This document shows positions 34,260-43,219 of a stretch of DNA of 53,238 nt, one piece after another. Source of the stretch: Paenibacillus sp. 1001270B_150601_E10. GTDB taxonomy: Bacteria; Bacillota; Bacilli; Paenibacillales; Paenibacillaceae. Every line of letters starts with the position of its first letter. Positions within the stretch are counted from its first letter, which is position 1. The notes beneath the pieces were generated by a model. The model saw only the letters and a list, made by a program, of their open reading frames with translations, ran no database searches and was not told the DNA's origin. The stretch covers positions 1 to 53,238 of the forward strand of contig NZ_JADMOL010000021.1 in assembly GCF_015558675.1 (NCBI RefSeq), written 5' to 3'. The position numbers were made by a program, and so were the translations under genes.

Positions 34260-35333
34260 ATGACGAAGCGAATCCTGCTTACAGGAGGAGGATCAACGGG
34301 ACACGTCGCCGTTAATTTAGCGCTGATCCCTGTACTTCTGCGTGAGGGCTGGGAAGTCCATTATATGGGATCGCACGATGGAATTGAATCCAAGCTGATG
34401 AAGGACCTGAAACAGGTCCAATATGTGGGCATTTCCACAGGGAAGCTAAGAAGATACTGGAGCTGGACCAATGTAACCGATCCGTTTCGCGTGCTGAAAG
34501 GTGTTGCCGAAGCCTATCGGAATATTCGTCGATTAAAGCCCCGCGTCGTATTTTCAAAAGGCGGTTTTGTCTCGGTGCCTGTCGTCATTGCTGCATGGAT
34601 GAATCGTGTGCCCGTAATTGTCCATGAATCGGATCTCACGCCTGGGCTTGCCAATCGAATCGTGCTTCCATATGTCAATCGCATATGCACAACCTTTGAG
34701 GAAACCAAGCAGCATCTTAGGCATCCTGACAAAGTCATGCATCTTGGCGCTATCGTCCGGGAAGAACTGCTTCAAGGAAGGGCGGAACGAGGTTATCAGT
34801 ATTGCCACCTTCGGAACGACAAGCCAGTGATTGTTGTTATGGGCGGAAGCCTTGGAGCGAAAGCCATTAATAAGGCTGTGCGAGAAGCAATGCCAGAGCT
34901 GACGAGACATTATCAGATCGTCCATTTGTGTGGAGCAGGACAGCTTGAGCCTAATATTCAGCATCCTTCCTATCGGCAGTATGAATATTTAACCGATCCT
35001 CTTCCTGATGTCCTGGCAATGGCGGATATGGTTATCTCAAGAGCAGGCTCGAACTCTATTTTTGAGCTGCTGACTTTACATAAACCGATGCTGTTAATTC
35101 CGCTCTCAAAGGCTGCTAGCCGAGGCGATCAGCTCTTGAATGCGGAGTCCTTTGCCAAACATGGATATGGCGAGGTGCTTCTTGAGGAGAATCTGACTAG
35201 AGAATCGTTATTGCAAGCGGTAGAACGTTTATACATGAATCATCATGAAATCCGAGGCATCATGAAGGAAGCAAAAATGGACAGTCGGATGAACGAGCTC
35301 GTAAAGCTGTTAAAGAGCGTCGCATTGACTTGA
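34260..35333 (+). CDS. murG: MurG-type UDP-GlcNAc transferase (second MurG paralogue)
   Basis: Adds N-acetylglucosamine to lipid I to give lipid II at the inner face of the membrane. The 357-residue length fits. Motifs: GGGSTGHV (9-16) for the lipid-facing G-loop; GGFVSVPVVIAAW (about 101-113); MGGSLGAKAIN for the second G-loop; and SRAGSNSIFELL for the UDP-GlcNAc site. The usual HEQN motif is HESDLTPGLANR (about 122-133), a variant seen in the second MurG copy of some Bacillales. It is not near the dcw cluster genes, so a main murG probably sits elsewhere. Co-transcribed with the Nudix gene and ended by a terminator. Confidence 0.88.
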   Translation: MTKRILLTGGGSTGHVAVNLALIPVLLREGWEVHYMGSHDGIESKLMKDLKQVQYVGISTGKLRRYWSWTNVTDPFRVLKGVAEAYRNIRRLKPRVVFSKGGFVSVPVVIAAWMNRVPVIVHESDLTPGLANRIVLPYVNRICTTFEETKQHLRHPDKVMHLGAIVREELLQGRAERGYQYCHLRNDKPVIVVMGGSLGAKAINKAVREAMPELTRHYQIVHLCGAGQLEPNIQHPSYRQYEYLTDPLPDVLAMADMVISRAGSNSIFELLTLHKPMLLIPLSKAASRGDQLLNAESFAKHGYGEVLLEENLTRESLLQAVERLYMNHHEIRGIMKEAKMDSRMNELVKLLKSVALT

Positions 35334-35346
35334 AATCAGTCAGTAA

Positions 35347-35374
35347 GGGTCTTGAATCATCAAGACTCTTTTTT
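35347..35374 (+). terminator. Intrinsic terminator after the murG-like gene
   Basis: GGGTCTTGA pairs with TCAAGACTC around ATCA, followed by TTTTTT. Confidence 0.88.
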
Positions 35375-35401
35375 GTTTTAACCGGGAAAGTTAAAAATCT
35401 G

Positions 35402-35431
35402 TTGAGTTTGACAAGAAAATATTGGTATCAT
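35402..35431 (+). promoter_or_regulatory. Promoter of the second GNAT gene
   Basis: TTGAGT, 18-base spacer, TATCAT (35426-35431) with an extended TGG in front. A perfect TTGACA at 35408 also lies here, but its spacing to a good -10 is poor. Confidence 0.45.
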
Positions 35432-35485
35432 ATGTGCAATAAGGAACTTCACGGAGCATGACAACATGTATGGGGGGCATGAAGG

Positions 35486-36067
35486 ATGAATTTAGCGCTG
35501 CGCAAGCTTTCCAAGCTGGATGATCTACGATTCTTTCAAATGATGCAGGAAATGGGGCCAGGAGAGAATGGCTTTCATAACAGCATGTATGGCTTGAACC
35601 CGAATCAGTTTCGCCATGCGCTGAGCGGAGCGGACAAGATGTCAAGAGGGCTATTCTTGCAGCCCCAATTCGTTGCCCAAACATCCTACTGGCTTATGCT
35701 GGATGACCACCCCCTGGGCCTTGGCAAGCTTCGACATGAGTTGAATGCATCGCTCCGTGAACGAGGTGGACATATTGGCTATGCAATACGTCCTAGCGAG
35801 CGAGGCAAGGGCTATGGTCATGTTATTTTGCAGCTCCTTGTGGAAGAAGCGGGCAAGCGCGGAATGAATGAGGTGCTCTTAACGTGCCTTGAAGACAACT
35901 TTCCGTCGCGTAGAGTAATAGAGGCCAATCAAGGCATCCTCCATGAGATTAAAAATGGGATCTGCAAATATTGGATTCATATTACAGCAAACAAGCTTCC
36001 GAAGCGAGATTATCTTGCAGAAGCGTTAGAACGAGACCGGAAGGCCAAAGAAGCAAAGAAATATTGA
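35486..36067 (+). CDS. GNAT-family N-acetyltransferase (COG3981-like)
   Basis: A 193-residue acetyl-CoA-dependent transferase; substrate unknown. The pyrophosphate loop is ERGKGYG at 105-111, after GGHIGYAIRPS. The pattern of helices and the closing EANQGILHEIKNGICKYWI are those of the COG3981 branch. ATG 35486 follows GGGGGG at eight bases. The C-terminus is an extra basic helix (about 172-193) not needed for the fold. It converges with tatA and shares a two-way terminator with it. Confidence 0.85.
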   Translation: MNLALRKLSKLDDLRFFQMMQEMGPGENGFHNSMYGLNPNQFRHALSGADKMSRGLFLQPQFVAQTSYWLMLDDHPLGLGKLRHELNASLRERGGHIGYAIRPSERGKGYGHVILQLLVEEAGKRGMNEVLLTCLEDNFPSRRVIEANQGILHEIKNGICKYWIHITANKLPKRDYLAEALERDRKAKEAKKY

Positions 36068-36089
36068 TGCTTGTTTATGAAATAAATGG

Positions 36090-36121
36090 AAAGGAGCACT
36101 GCTGCAAGCAGGCTCCTTTTT
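36090..36121. terminator. Bidirectional terminator between the GNAT gene and tatA
   Basis: AAAGGAGC pairs with GCTCCTTT, followed by TT on the plus strand and an AT-rich run on the minus strand. It serves both convergent units. Confidence 0.75.
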
Positions 36122-36140
36122 AAACATGTTAGGTTTCAAA

Positions 36141-36359
36141 CTAAGCATTGGGCTTGGTCTGTTCTTGAGCTTTGGCTTCTGATTTTTGCTGAGCCTGCTC
36201 CTCATCACTATTCATTAAGCCTCTCGTAGCGCTTTTGAATTCGCTTAGGGTTCTGCCGAAGGCGCGCCCGAGCTCTGGAAGCTTGGAAGGACCAAAGATG
36301 ATCAATGCGATGATCAAGATGAGAATAAGACCGCCAATTCCGATATTGCCAAATGGCAT
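36141..36359 (-). CDS. tatA: Twin-arginine translocase subunit TatA
   Basis: A 72-residue pore-forming subunit of the Tat pathway. One membrane helix (about 7-22), then the hinge [10 protein letters not shown] and the amphipathic helix [16 protein letters not shown], then a polar glutamine-rich tail. This is the standard TatA/E plan. AAAGGAGTGA overlaps the end of phoX and precedes ATG 36359. It is the second gene of the phoX operon. No tatC is in the window, so it must work with a TatC encoded elsewhere. Confidence 0.93.
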   Translation of the reverse strand: MPFGNIGIGGLILILIIALIIFGPSKLPELGRAFGRTLSEFKSATRGLMNSDEEQAQQKSEAKAQEQTKPNA

Positions 36360-36375
36360 ATGCGTATCACTCCTT

Positions 36376-38046
36376 TTATCCTAGCTTAAATCCGCTAATC
36401 GCTACTACAGCACAGCGGGCAATCTTGTCCCCTTTGCGATGAGGCCATGTGCTAGTCGGCTTGCTGAGATCCGTCGTATTCTCTCCTGGATGCTGTACGG
36501 AGATGAACAGCGTGTCCTCATTCGGCGTGAAAAACGGGCCGGTTAACTCAGAATCAACGGGACCTGAGGCAAACTGCATCGCAACGCCTTTATCTTTACC
36601 GGCTGTTGGAATGACAAACAAGCCGTTATTCATAAAGGACTTATATACTCCCTTGTTATGGCTGCTGGTCGAGATGTCTGTCACGACCCAGAGGTTCGCA
36701 TTGGAGTCAAAAATCAGATTGTCGGGGGAGCTAAATCCGGATTGTCTGCCGCCTGCAGCAAAAATCTCAAAGTCGAATTCGAGAGAGGCAAGGTTGTCGC
36801 CGCTCTCAAAGATGCGGGTAATATGGCCGTGAATATTGCCATGGGTATCGTTGTTTGTGTGGCAGATGAACACCGAATTGTCGAATGGCGAAATCTCAAT
36901 GTCCTCCGGGCGATCCGTTGGTGTTCCGCCTACAAGCAAGGCTGCCTCATGACAGTAGGTGACAACCTCGGCTTGTGTTTTGTAGCGTTTTTGCAGTTCT
37001 TCTTTTGATGCATTCACACCATAAGGAACTTTTAAGGAATCGCTTGACAATACTTTCGTTACAGCTTCAATTGTGACAGGCACCCATTGCCCCTTCTTAA
37101 GGTTTGCCACATATAAGGTTCCATCCTCCAGGAGGGATGCATTGCTTCTACCCTTAGCTGGGTCAAATTTGCCTTTGCTTATGTATTTGTATACACAAGC
37201 ATCCTTCTTATCGTCCCCCATGTACACGACGACTCTTCCGTCTGAAGCAAGTCCCATTGCAGTATTCTCATGGTTAAAGCGACCTAGCGCTGTATGCTTT
37301 TTACGATAGGAGGCATCACGAGGATCAATCTCTATGACCCAGCCGTAGTGAGTTTCATTCAGCTTGGCATGCTGGGCTGTCTCCGAAAAGTTCTCCTCGC
37401 AGGAAAGAACGGTCTTCCAAAGCGTAATGCCGCCCGAACAGTTGGCAAAGGTTCCTTGAACCTTTGCTGCTTGGCTAAGAGCAGCGGATCCTTTCGCAGG
37501 TCCAGTCAGCTCGAAGCTCGTGAACCCATTGATTCGTCTCGCATATTTAGAAGCAGGGTCTAGCTTCCATGTTCCTTCTTTGTCTTTATAGATTTCTGTT
37601 ACAGACATGCCTTGGTAATACAGTTCCTTTTCAACTTGTGCAGACGTGAGTTGGTCATTGTGGATCGGACCGAGGGAGAAGATGTTGGTGTATTCATGGT
37701 TGGTTACAAGTAGACCGCGGTTTGAGCCTTCTAGTGGAAAATAAGCATTGTAGTCGCATCCTTGGCCAAATTTCTCTCCTGCTGGATTAATGATATCATC
37801 GAATGCAGCAACGACATCATACTTGAAGCGATTCGGAAGCACGAGCTTGTCTTCCTTCGAAGGTTGAATCGGATCGAAGAATCCGGTGACACGATTCGTG
37901 CCAAAGCCAAATAGATGGTCAGCCGTTGAGGATAAGGCGGAAGCTTTGCCCTCAAGCGTACCGAGTCCAGCTGAGGCTGCAGCCAAAGCAGCTGCCCCAG
38001 TGCCAAGATAGGATAGAAACGTGCGGCGATTCATCGAATTGCTCAC
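36376..38046 (-). CDS. PhoX-type alkaline phosphatase (DUF839), Tat-exported
   Basis: A 556-residue secreted phosphatase of the PhoX family, which uses calcium and iron to release phosphate from organic esters. The N-terminus [15 protein letters not shown] with a following hydrophobic alanine-rich stretch is a Tat signal. Conserved features seen are [62 protein letters not shown], and RPEDIEISP with [11 protein letters not shown]. The GTG at 38046 is preferred: AGGAG lies nine bases upstream, while the ATG at 38034 would be too far. A minus-strand TATAAT (38132-38137) may be its -10. Only one TTTACA-like half site, so no convincing Pho box. Confidence 0.92.
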   Translation of the reverse strand: MSNSMNRRTFLSYLGTGAAALAAASAGLGTLEGKASALSSTADHLFGFGTNRVTGFFDPIQPSKEDKLVLPNRFKYDVVAAFDDIINPAGEKFGQGCDYNAYFPLEGSNRGLLVTNHEYTNIFSLGPIHNDQLTSAQVEKELYYQGMSVTEIYKDKEGTWKLDPASKYARRINGFTSFELTGPAKGSAALSQAAKVQGTFANCSGGITLWKTVLSCEENFSETAQHAKLNETHYGWVIEIDPRDASYRKKHTALGRFNHENTAMGLASDGRVVVYMGDDKKDACVYKYISKGKFDPAKGRSNASLLEDGTLYVANLKKGQWVPVTIEAVTKVLSSDSLKVPYGVNASKEELQKRYKTQAEVVTYCHEAALLVGGTPTDRPEDIEISPFDNSVFICHTNNDTHGNIHGHITRIFESGDNLASLEFDFEIFAAGGRQSGFSSPDNLIFDSNANLWVVTDISTSSHNKGVYKSFMNNGLFVIPTAGKDKGVAMQFASGPVDSELTGPFFTPNEDTLFISVQHPGENTTDLSKPTSTWPHRKGDKIARCAVVAISGFKLG

Positions 38047-38242
38047 TATTGTCCACTCCTCACATGAATAAGGTTATACTTGGGACAAGTTTAAGCAATA
38101 AATGTAAATTTTGTTCGAGAATGATGTTGAAATTATATAAAGAAATCGTGTAGGGTATTCTTATGCATAAGTTATTCCTTAATATCCCTTATTTGGGACT
38201 TGGTTTAAATGTTCATGTATCATGCAAAAAGAGGTGATTGAT

Positions 38243-38431
38243 ATGGTTGTTGTTGCCATATACGCATTTATAGCACTTATACTGGCTGTTATGATTTATG
38301 GAGCTGTTAAACGAGCAATTAACGATTCTGAACTAACCTATCTTACTCAAAAAAAGGTTCAGCTGCTGCAGGATATAAAAAGCCTGCTGGACCAGCAGCA
38401 GGCGGATAAAGCGGATCTCGATAAAAAATGA
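38243..38431 (+). CDS. Small single-span membrane protein
   Basis: A 62-residue protein with one membrane helix (about 2-21, VVVAIYAFIALILAVMIYGA) and a charged cytosolic helix (KKVQLLQDIKSLLDQQQADKADL), a coiled-coil candidate. I do not recognise a family. AGAGGTG six bases before ATG 38243 sets the start; the frame opens seven codons earlier without an RBS. It is divergent from phoX, which lies on the other side of a roughly 195-base gap. Confidence 0.7.
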   Translation: MVVVAIYAFIALILAVMIYGAVKRAINDSELTYLTQKKVQLLQDIKSLLDQQQADKADLDKK

Positions 38432-38502
38432 AACTGTGGTGGAATCAAAGATGTAGAGGTGATGCATCAATCATGCATCAATTGATAGTAGATGGTTGAT
38501 GA

Positions 38503-39015
38503 TTACTTTCGGCGAGGGATCGTCAGCGTTTGCCATTGATCACCGAGGAGAAGCTTCGCGCAGAACACAATTTGCCCAACATGGTAAGCGTAATGAGCCA
38601 TTTGGCGCTCGATTGCTTCGATGACGGACATCGGCTTATTCCGAATGGTAATGGTTCGCAGCAGATCGTCGGGCGTCAACATATCCAGTTCATCAAGGAA
38701 GACTTTCCATCCCTTATCCCAGCATACAAGCAGCTCTTCATGCGTTGAGATGGAATTGACGAACTCATCGTCACGGTTGCGATCCAGCTTCTCGCCATCA
38801 GTGGTGAGGAAATCGGTCCAGCGTGAGATCATATTCCCGCTCATATGTTTTACAATTACGGCAATACTGTTGCTGTCATCATGTGGGGACCATGTCAGTT
38901 CTTGATCCGACAATTGCTGAAAAGTTTGTTCTCCGTTTTTCTTTACCTCTAGAAAGCGTTCTTTGACAGCATTAAGGTAGCATTCACCAATCGGGAGCGA
39001 GGATGGCTCTGTCAT
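38503..39015 (-). CDS. DinB-fold protein, DUF1572-like
   Basis: A 170-residue four-helix protein of the DinB/YfiT superfamily, which includes thiol-dependent S-transferases. The metal histidines appear as IVKHMSGN (about H57) and RQMAHYAYHVGQIVF (about H141 and H145). The front, NAVKERFLEVKKNGEQTFQQLSDQELTWSP, is typical of DUF1572. The substrate is unknown; bacillithiol transfer is possible but unproven. ATG 39015 follows GGAGGTTAGATG-like sequence on the minus strand. Monocistronic. Confidence 0.87.
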   Translation of the reverse strand: MTEPSSLPIGECYLNAVKERFLEVKKNGEQTFQQLSDQELTWSPHDDSNSIAVIVKHMSGNMISRWTDFLTTDGEKLDRNRDDEFVNSISTHEELLVCWDKGWKVFLDELDMLTPDDLLRTITIRNKPMSVIEAIERQMAHYAYHVGQIVFCAKLLLGDQWQTLTIPRRK

Positions 39016-39204
39016 ACATCTAACCTCCGTTTCATGTAATGGGTCGAACGATTAATTCTCTGTATAAGGTGGTCATACATCTTAATGTCGAAAGATCTTT
39101 TTCTGCTACCAAATTATAGAATATAAAGAATTCGGGGACAAGATGTGATTTCTCCTCCTGCGGCATATGGTTGTATTAATGGATTGTAAATAAGGGGGGA
39201 TACG

Positions 39205-39747
39205 ATGGGGTTTCATGTGATGGCCTGGGGTATTGTATTTGTGCTGTTGTCCTTTCAAATCAATGGGATAGATATTCTTCCGGACATTATTGGGTACATC
39301 CTGATGATGATAGGATTCAGCAGAATTGAATCCTATCATCCGCATTTTAGACGTGGCAAGCTGCTTTCCATCGTTTTTATTGTTCTATCGCTAATTGGCA
39401 TGTTCCAAATACGCTGGACGAACCCGGACGGAGTACTGCTCGCTGGCGGCTTGCTGTTGAGTCTTGTTATTCTCGTTCTTCAAGTGATGCTGTTCTATTC
39501 ACTGATCATGGGCATTGAAGAGGTTTCACGCCTACGAGGGAAGCTGGAGCTAGCCGATCTGGCAAGAGGCCGATGGAAGCTGTATTTATTTTATGTCGTT
39601 GCCATCGCGATCTCCATGCTGATCATTTGGTCGCAGCCGCTGCTATTCGGTCCGTTCATCGCCATCCTTGCGTTTATTTTCTCCATCGTGCTTACGTACT
39701 TGCTGTGTGCCCTCTGCACTCGCACGGAACGGGAGTGGACCACATAA
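39205..39747 (+). CDS. Polytopic membrane protein, unknown function
   Basis: A 180-residue protein with about five hydrophobic helices and conserved-looking features WGIVFVLLSFQINGIDILPDIIGYILMMIGFSRIES at the start, a pattern shared by small Bacillales membrane proteins of unknown role. The C-terminus is short and charged (TRTEREWTT). ATG 39205 follows AAGGGGGGA, a very strong RBS. No link to neighbours is evident. Confidence 0.78.
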   Translation: MGFHVMAWGIVFVLLSFQINGIDILPDIIGYILMMIGFSRIESYHPHFRRGKLLSIVFIVLSLIGMFQIRWTNPDGVLLAGGLLLSLVILVLQVMLFYSLIMGIEEVSRLRGKLELADLARGRWKLYLFYVVAIAISMLIIWSQPLLFGPFIAILAFIFSIVLTYLLCALCTRTEREWTT

Positions 39748-39928
39748 GCATTGCTTGAACATGGGGGCATTACAGAAAGTGTCATGGATTCAGTCAGGCT
39801 GTCGTATGTTATAACAGACTTGCTATACATGCTGCATCAACTGGTCATAAAAGAGTGGATGTACATATGGAGCTTAAATGGTAATGTATAAAAATCGCAG
39901 CAAGATCATTGAAGTTGAGGTGTACGTA

Positions 39929-40642
39929 ATGGACATAACATCGAACATCATTATGAATGGGAATATTGGAATTCACATGCTGGATTCCATAAAGGAGGCG
40001 AATGTAGGCCTTGTTCCTCTTGTCATAAGTCCAGGGCTGTCCGAAACAGCAGAAGAGTATATGGACTTTATGGAAATTCTGTTGCCAAGACGGGTTATTG
40101 TTCTTTCTTACCGTGGTAGAGGACAAAGCGATACGCCAGACCGAGGCTACGCGCTTGAAGATCATGTCTCAGATCTTGCGGCTGTTGTCCAACAGACACA
40201 TCTCGAGCGCTTTCATCTTCTCGGGTATTCAAGAGGTGTTTCGTATGCGCTTGGCTATGCCGAGCAGAACCGGGAGCGTCTACGCTCCTTGATCCTCGTG
40301 GATTATCCTGCCGTTCACAAGCAGATGGAGAAGGGGTGGGCGGAAGCTTATATTAATCATTATTTGATTCCGCATCAACGCACCTCATTGATGCGTCAGC
40401 AGGCTGTAAGAGGCATCGGACGCGAATCCGTGGCTTGTGAATTTGCAATGGGGCTTCAGATGCCTGTGCTCGTGATGAGAGGGCTTGAGAGTGATTCCTT
40501 TGTATCGGATAAGGATCTCGATCAGTACCGGCAGATCCAACCCAATCTTCAGATTCGTCATTTTCCTTCTTCGGGTCATGACATTCGTCATTCAGAGCCG
40601 AATGATTACTATGAGACGATTGCAGCTTTCTTGCATGATTAA
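39929..40642 (+). CDS. Alpha/beta-fold hydrolase
   Basis: A 237-residue esterase-like enzyme. The nucleophile elbow is GYSRG with S101. D189 in RGLESDSF is the likely acid, and H217 in PSSGHDIRHSEP the base. YRGRGQSDTP (61-70) is the usual segment after strand 4. The start is ATG 39929, six bases after GAGGTG; the frame is open 17 codons further with no RBS. The GNAT gene starts 32 bases after the stop, so the two probably form an operon. Substrate unknown. Confidence 0.88.
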   Translation: MDITSNIIMNGNIGIHMLDSIKEANVGLVPLVISPGLSETAEEYMDFMEILLPRRVIVLSYRGRGQSDTPDRGYALEDHVSDLAAVVQQTHLERFHLLGYSRGVSYALGYAEQNRERLRSLILVDYPAVHKQMEKGWAEAYINHYLIPHQRTSLMRQQAVRGIGRESVACEFAMGLQMPVLVMRGLESDSFVSDKDLDQYRQIQPNLQIRHFPSSGHDIRHSEPNDYYETIAAFLHD

Positions 40643-40674
40643 TCCAAACGATGATAGAAAAGGGAGATGATAGC

Positions 40675-41112
40675 ATGATCATTCGTGAAGCACGTTCTGA
40701 GGATGCCCCAATACTTGAAAGATTGTATCGCAAGCTTCACCCAGGTGATTTGCCTGTCATGGTATCAAAAGAACGGATCGAGCAAATCTCCCAGCATCCC
40801 GACAGCTACCTATTAGTGGTTGAGGATGATAGCCGTCTCATTGGGACCGCCCACTTGCATCTATGCCTGGATGTCGTAAGAGGGGACCAGCCCTTTGCCG
40901 TAGTGGATCAGGTCATCATTGATCCTGAATGTCGATCAAAAGACTACACTTCCTTTTTGATGAAGCATATTGAGACATTCTGTCACCAGCGAAAATGTGT
41001 AAAAGTCATCCTTACAAGCGATATCAAGCAAGAAGCCGCCCATGAATGCTATACGGAGCTTGGCTATAGCGGAGAATCTCACCGCGTGTATAAAAAATAC
41101 TTGCCATACTGA
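40675..41112 (+). CDS. GNAT-like acetyltransferase with degenerate acetyl-CoA loop
   Basis: A 145-residue GNAT-fold protein: IIREARSEDAPILERLYRKL at the start, VVDQVIIDPECRSKDYTSFLMKHIE in the middle and HECYTELGYSGESHRVYKK at the end. The loop that should read R-x-x-G-x-G/A is RSKDYT at 87-92, with both glycines replaced. The fold is probably intact but acetyl-CoA binding may be weak or lost. AGGGAGA eight bases upstream sets the start at ATG 40675. Downstream lies a long hairpin terminator. Confidence 0.82.
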   Translation: MIIREARSEDAPILERLYRKLHPGDLPVMVSKERIEQISQHPDSYLLVVEDDSRLIGTAHLHLCLDVVRGDQPFAVVDQVIIDPECRSKDYTSFLMKHIETFCHQRKCVKVILTSDIKQEAAHECYTELGYSGESHRVYKKYLPY

Positions 41113-41171
41113 TTCGCTGCTCCTTTATTCTTTATGCACTCTTTCATGCACGTCTATGGTTATCTCACCAA

Positions 41172-41224
41172 ATAAATAAGCCTGCAGCGTCTCGGAGCAC
41201 TCCTTGCGCTGCAGGCTTATTTAT
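41172..41224. terminator. Long perfect hairpin, bidirectional terminator
   Basis: Eighteen paired bases without mismatch: ATAAATAAGCCTGCAGCG (41172-41189) and its complement (41207-41224), loop 17 bases. It lies between the convergent GNAT (plus) and DUF3951-like (minus) genes. T-runs are modest (TTATTTAT). Confidence 0.75.
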
Positions 41225-41327
41225 GCTTTGAACGAGCATTTGATATTAGCTGAATGGTATGATCTATTCTTATCGGTTAGAATGAGGTACCAAGATGAAA
41301 ACAAACGTTTATGCTGCTTCTTTACGG

Positions 41328-41543
41328 TTATTGCACCTTCTGTTTGGATCTTCGTTTTCCTTCACCTTGATCATCATCTTCCTCATGATCTTCCTTCTCT
41401 TCGTGAAACTCTACTTCCGATTGCCCTGTTATATAATCGAGAGGGGTATAGTACACGTCAGGGAGTGCACGTCCGCGAATAATCTTTACGGCAATAATGG
41501 ATAGCAGAACCAGTATAGGTACGATTAGAGACAGCAGAATCAT
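41328..41543 (-). CDS. DUF3951-like small membrane protein
   Basis: A 71-residue protein with one N-terminal membrane helix (about 2-21), the conserved core YYTPLDYITGQSEVEFHEE (31-49), and a very acidic then basic tail. The core matches DUF3951 proteins of Bacillales; function unknown. The start is uncertain. ATG 41543 has no RBS nearby, but GGAAGGAGGG lies exactly six bases before an in-frame CTG at 41558, which would add five residues. I give the ATG as the safe boundary. Divergent from the FAD oxidoreductase operon. Confidence 0.75.
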   Translation of the reverse strand: MILLSLIVPILVLLSIIAVKIIRGRALPDVYYTPLDYITGQSEVEFHEEKEDHEEDDDQGEGKRRSKQKVQ

Positions 41544-41700
41544 AGCCGTGAATTCCAGAATAGACCCTCCTTCCGAAGCATTGTATGATGTCCTATTACG
41601 TTGCTCTTCATAAAAAGTTTCAAATCTTTATAATGGCAGCGAGCCTTCATTTGACGAAAAGGAATCATATCTATTAGTGGTTAGGATATGGTAGAACCTG

Positions 41701-41706
41701 TATAAT
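41701..41706 (+). promoter_or_regulatory. -10 element of the FAD oxidoreductase-rpiA operon
   Basis: Perfect TATAAT, with a weak -35 (TGGTTA) 17 bases upstream, and 64 bases before the start codon. Confidence 0.4.
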
Positions 41707-41770
41707 ATACCTGATCCAAGAATCTAAGTGTGGATTGAAGCTGCAGCTAGTATAGAATGGGTGGATAGTG

Positions 41771-43219
41771 ATGCTCCAAAAAAGATTCCGTACGAAGATA
41801 TTGGCGGTCGCCCTTATAGGTTATGCCGCATTGTTTGCAAGTTCTCTTTGGGTGCATGTTCATACCGAGGAAGTGCGAATGAGAAGCGATGTTGGAGGAA
41901 TTCTTTCCTCTAAGATATATGAGGTCATTAAAGTGAAGAGCAGCGAAGATATCCAAGAAGCATTGCTTAAGGCGAAGCGTCTGGATAAAAAGATATCGGT
42001 ATCGGGCTCTAGACATAGTCAAGGCGGGCAGAGTTTCTATGACGATGCTATTGTTCTTGATATGCGTGAATACAATAGCATTCTTTATGTCGATCCAACG
42101 AATAAGCTTGCTCGCGTGCAGAGCGGTGCGACATGGCTTGATATTCATGAGGCGATAAACCCTTACCATCTTGCGGTAAGAGTGATGCAGTCCTCCGCAA
42201 TCTTTACCCTTGGCGGCTCCATGAGCGCTAATGCTCATGGCAGAGACCCTAGCGAGGGTTCCTTGATAGAGAGCATAGAATCCTTTCGGATCATGATGGC
42301 TGACGGTACAATTGTGGAGGCGAGCCGAACCTCACAACCGGACCTGTTCCATGCAGTCATTGGCGGTTATGGTTTATTCGGCGTTATCCTTGATGCTGAT
42401 GTGCGGCTAACGGAGGATGAAGTGTATGAGCAGAAGATCACCAACATGATGTATACGGATTATCCGAAGTTCTTCGATGAACATATTATCGGCAACCCGG
42501 AGGCTGCTTTAACCATTGGAAGATTATCTACAGCGCCAAGCAGTTATTTGACACAGATGTATGCACTAACGATGGAGAGAACAGATGAGCCTTTAACACC
42601 CGCGCTTACTGCGCTTGAAGATGAGCGCTTTGTGGAATCAGGCAAGTTTATTTTTGGATTGTCTCGAAAATGGGACCGTGCGAAAAACTGGAGCTGGAAG
42701 CTTCAAAAGCAGCTTTATCGTATTGAAGAGGGAAAGCGGATATCTCGCAATAATGCCATGCGCAATGATGTTGAATTTACCATGTATCGCGACCCTCAGA
42801 AGACGGATCTGCTGCAGGAATACTACGTGCCTGTTGATCGCTTTGTTCCTTTTGTAGACGGGCTCAGGGAGATTCTAAGGGAAGAAGAGCTGAATGTATT
42901 GAACATCACCGTTCGCTATGTCCCAAAAAGTTATGAATCTGTGCTGTCTTACGCCAAAAAGGAGAGTTTCAGTCTTGTGCTGCTCATTAATCATAAAAAA
43001 TCACCAAAAGACCTGCGTCAGCTCGAACAAGCGACGCGGCGAATCGTCGATCTCTCATTAGAGCAGGAAGGGAGCTTCTATTTGACCTATCAAAACTTTC
43101 CAACGCTTGAACAGCTGAAGAAAGCTTATCCGAATTGGGAGAAATTCAAGCAATTCAAGCAGTATCATGATCCTGAGGGACGATTTATGAACGAATGGTA
43201 TGCGAGGTACAGCAGATGA
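41771..43219 (+). CDS. Membrane-anchored FAD-binding oxidoreductase (PCMH-type)
   Basis: A 482-residue flavoenzyme. An N-terminal hydrophobic helix (about 10-27) should anchor it with the enzyme outside. The FAD domain has ISVSGSRHSQGGQSFY (about 75-90), LARVQSGATWLDIHEAI, and FTLGGSMSANAHGRDPSEGSLIESIESF, the standard PCMH motifs; SRHSQGG may be the site of covalent flavin attachment. The C-terminal half resembles the cap domain of sugar and aldonolactone oxidases. Start ATG 41771 follows GGGTGG at six bases; GTG 41768 is possible. First gene of a four-gene run; its stop overlaps the MFS start. Substrate unknown. Confidence 0.88.
   Translation: MLQKRFRTKILAVALIGYAALFASSLWVHVHTEEVRMRSDVGGILSSKIYEVIKVKSSEDIQEALLKAKRLDKKISVSGSRHSQGGQSFYDDAIVLDMREYNSILYVDPTNKLARVQSGATWLDIHEAINPYHLAVRVMQSSAIFTLGGSMSANAHGRDPSEGSLIESIESFRIMMADGTIVEASRTSQPDLFHAVIGGYGLFGVILDADVRLTEDEVYEQKITNMMYTDYPKFFDEHIIGNPEAALTIGRLSTAPSSYLTQMYALTMERTDEPLTPALTALEDERFVESGKFIFGLSRKWDRAKNWSWKLQKQLYRIEEGKRISRNNAMRNDVEFTMYRDPQKTDLLQEYYVPVDRFVPFVDGLREILREEELNVLNITVRYVPKSYESVLSYAKKESFSLVLLINHKKSPKDLRQLEQATRRIVDLSLEQEGSFYLTYQNFPTLEQLKKAYPNWEKFKQFKQYHDPEGRFMNEWYARYSR

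Noticed and set aside
36489-37008. Plus-strand frames inside phoX
   Set aside because: Antisense to a well-conserved PhoX sequence, with no RBS.
38047-38160. A Pho box upstream of phoX
   Set aside because: Only one TTTACA-like half site is present; no direct repeats at 11-bp spacing were found.
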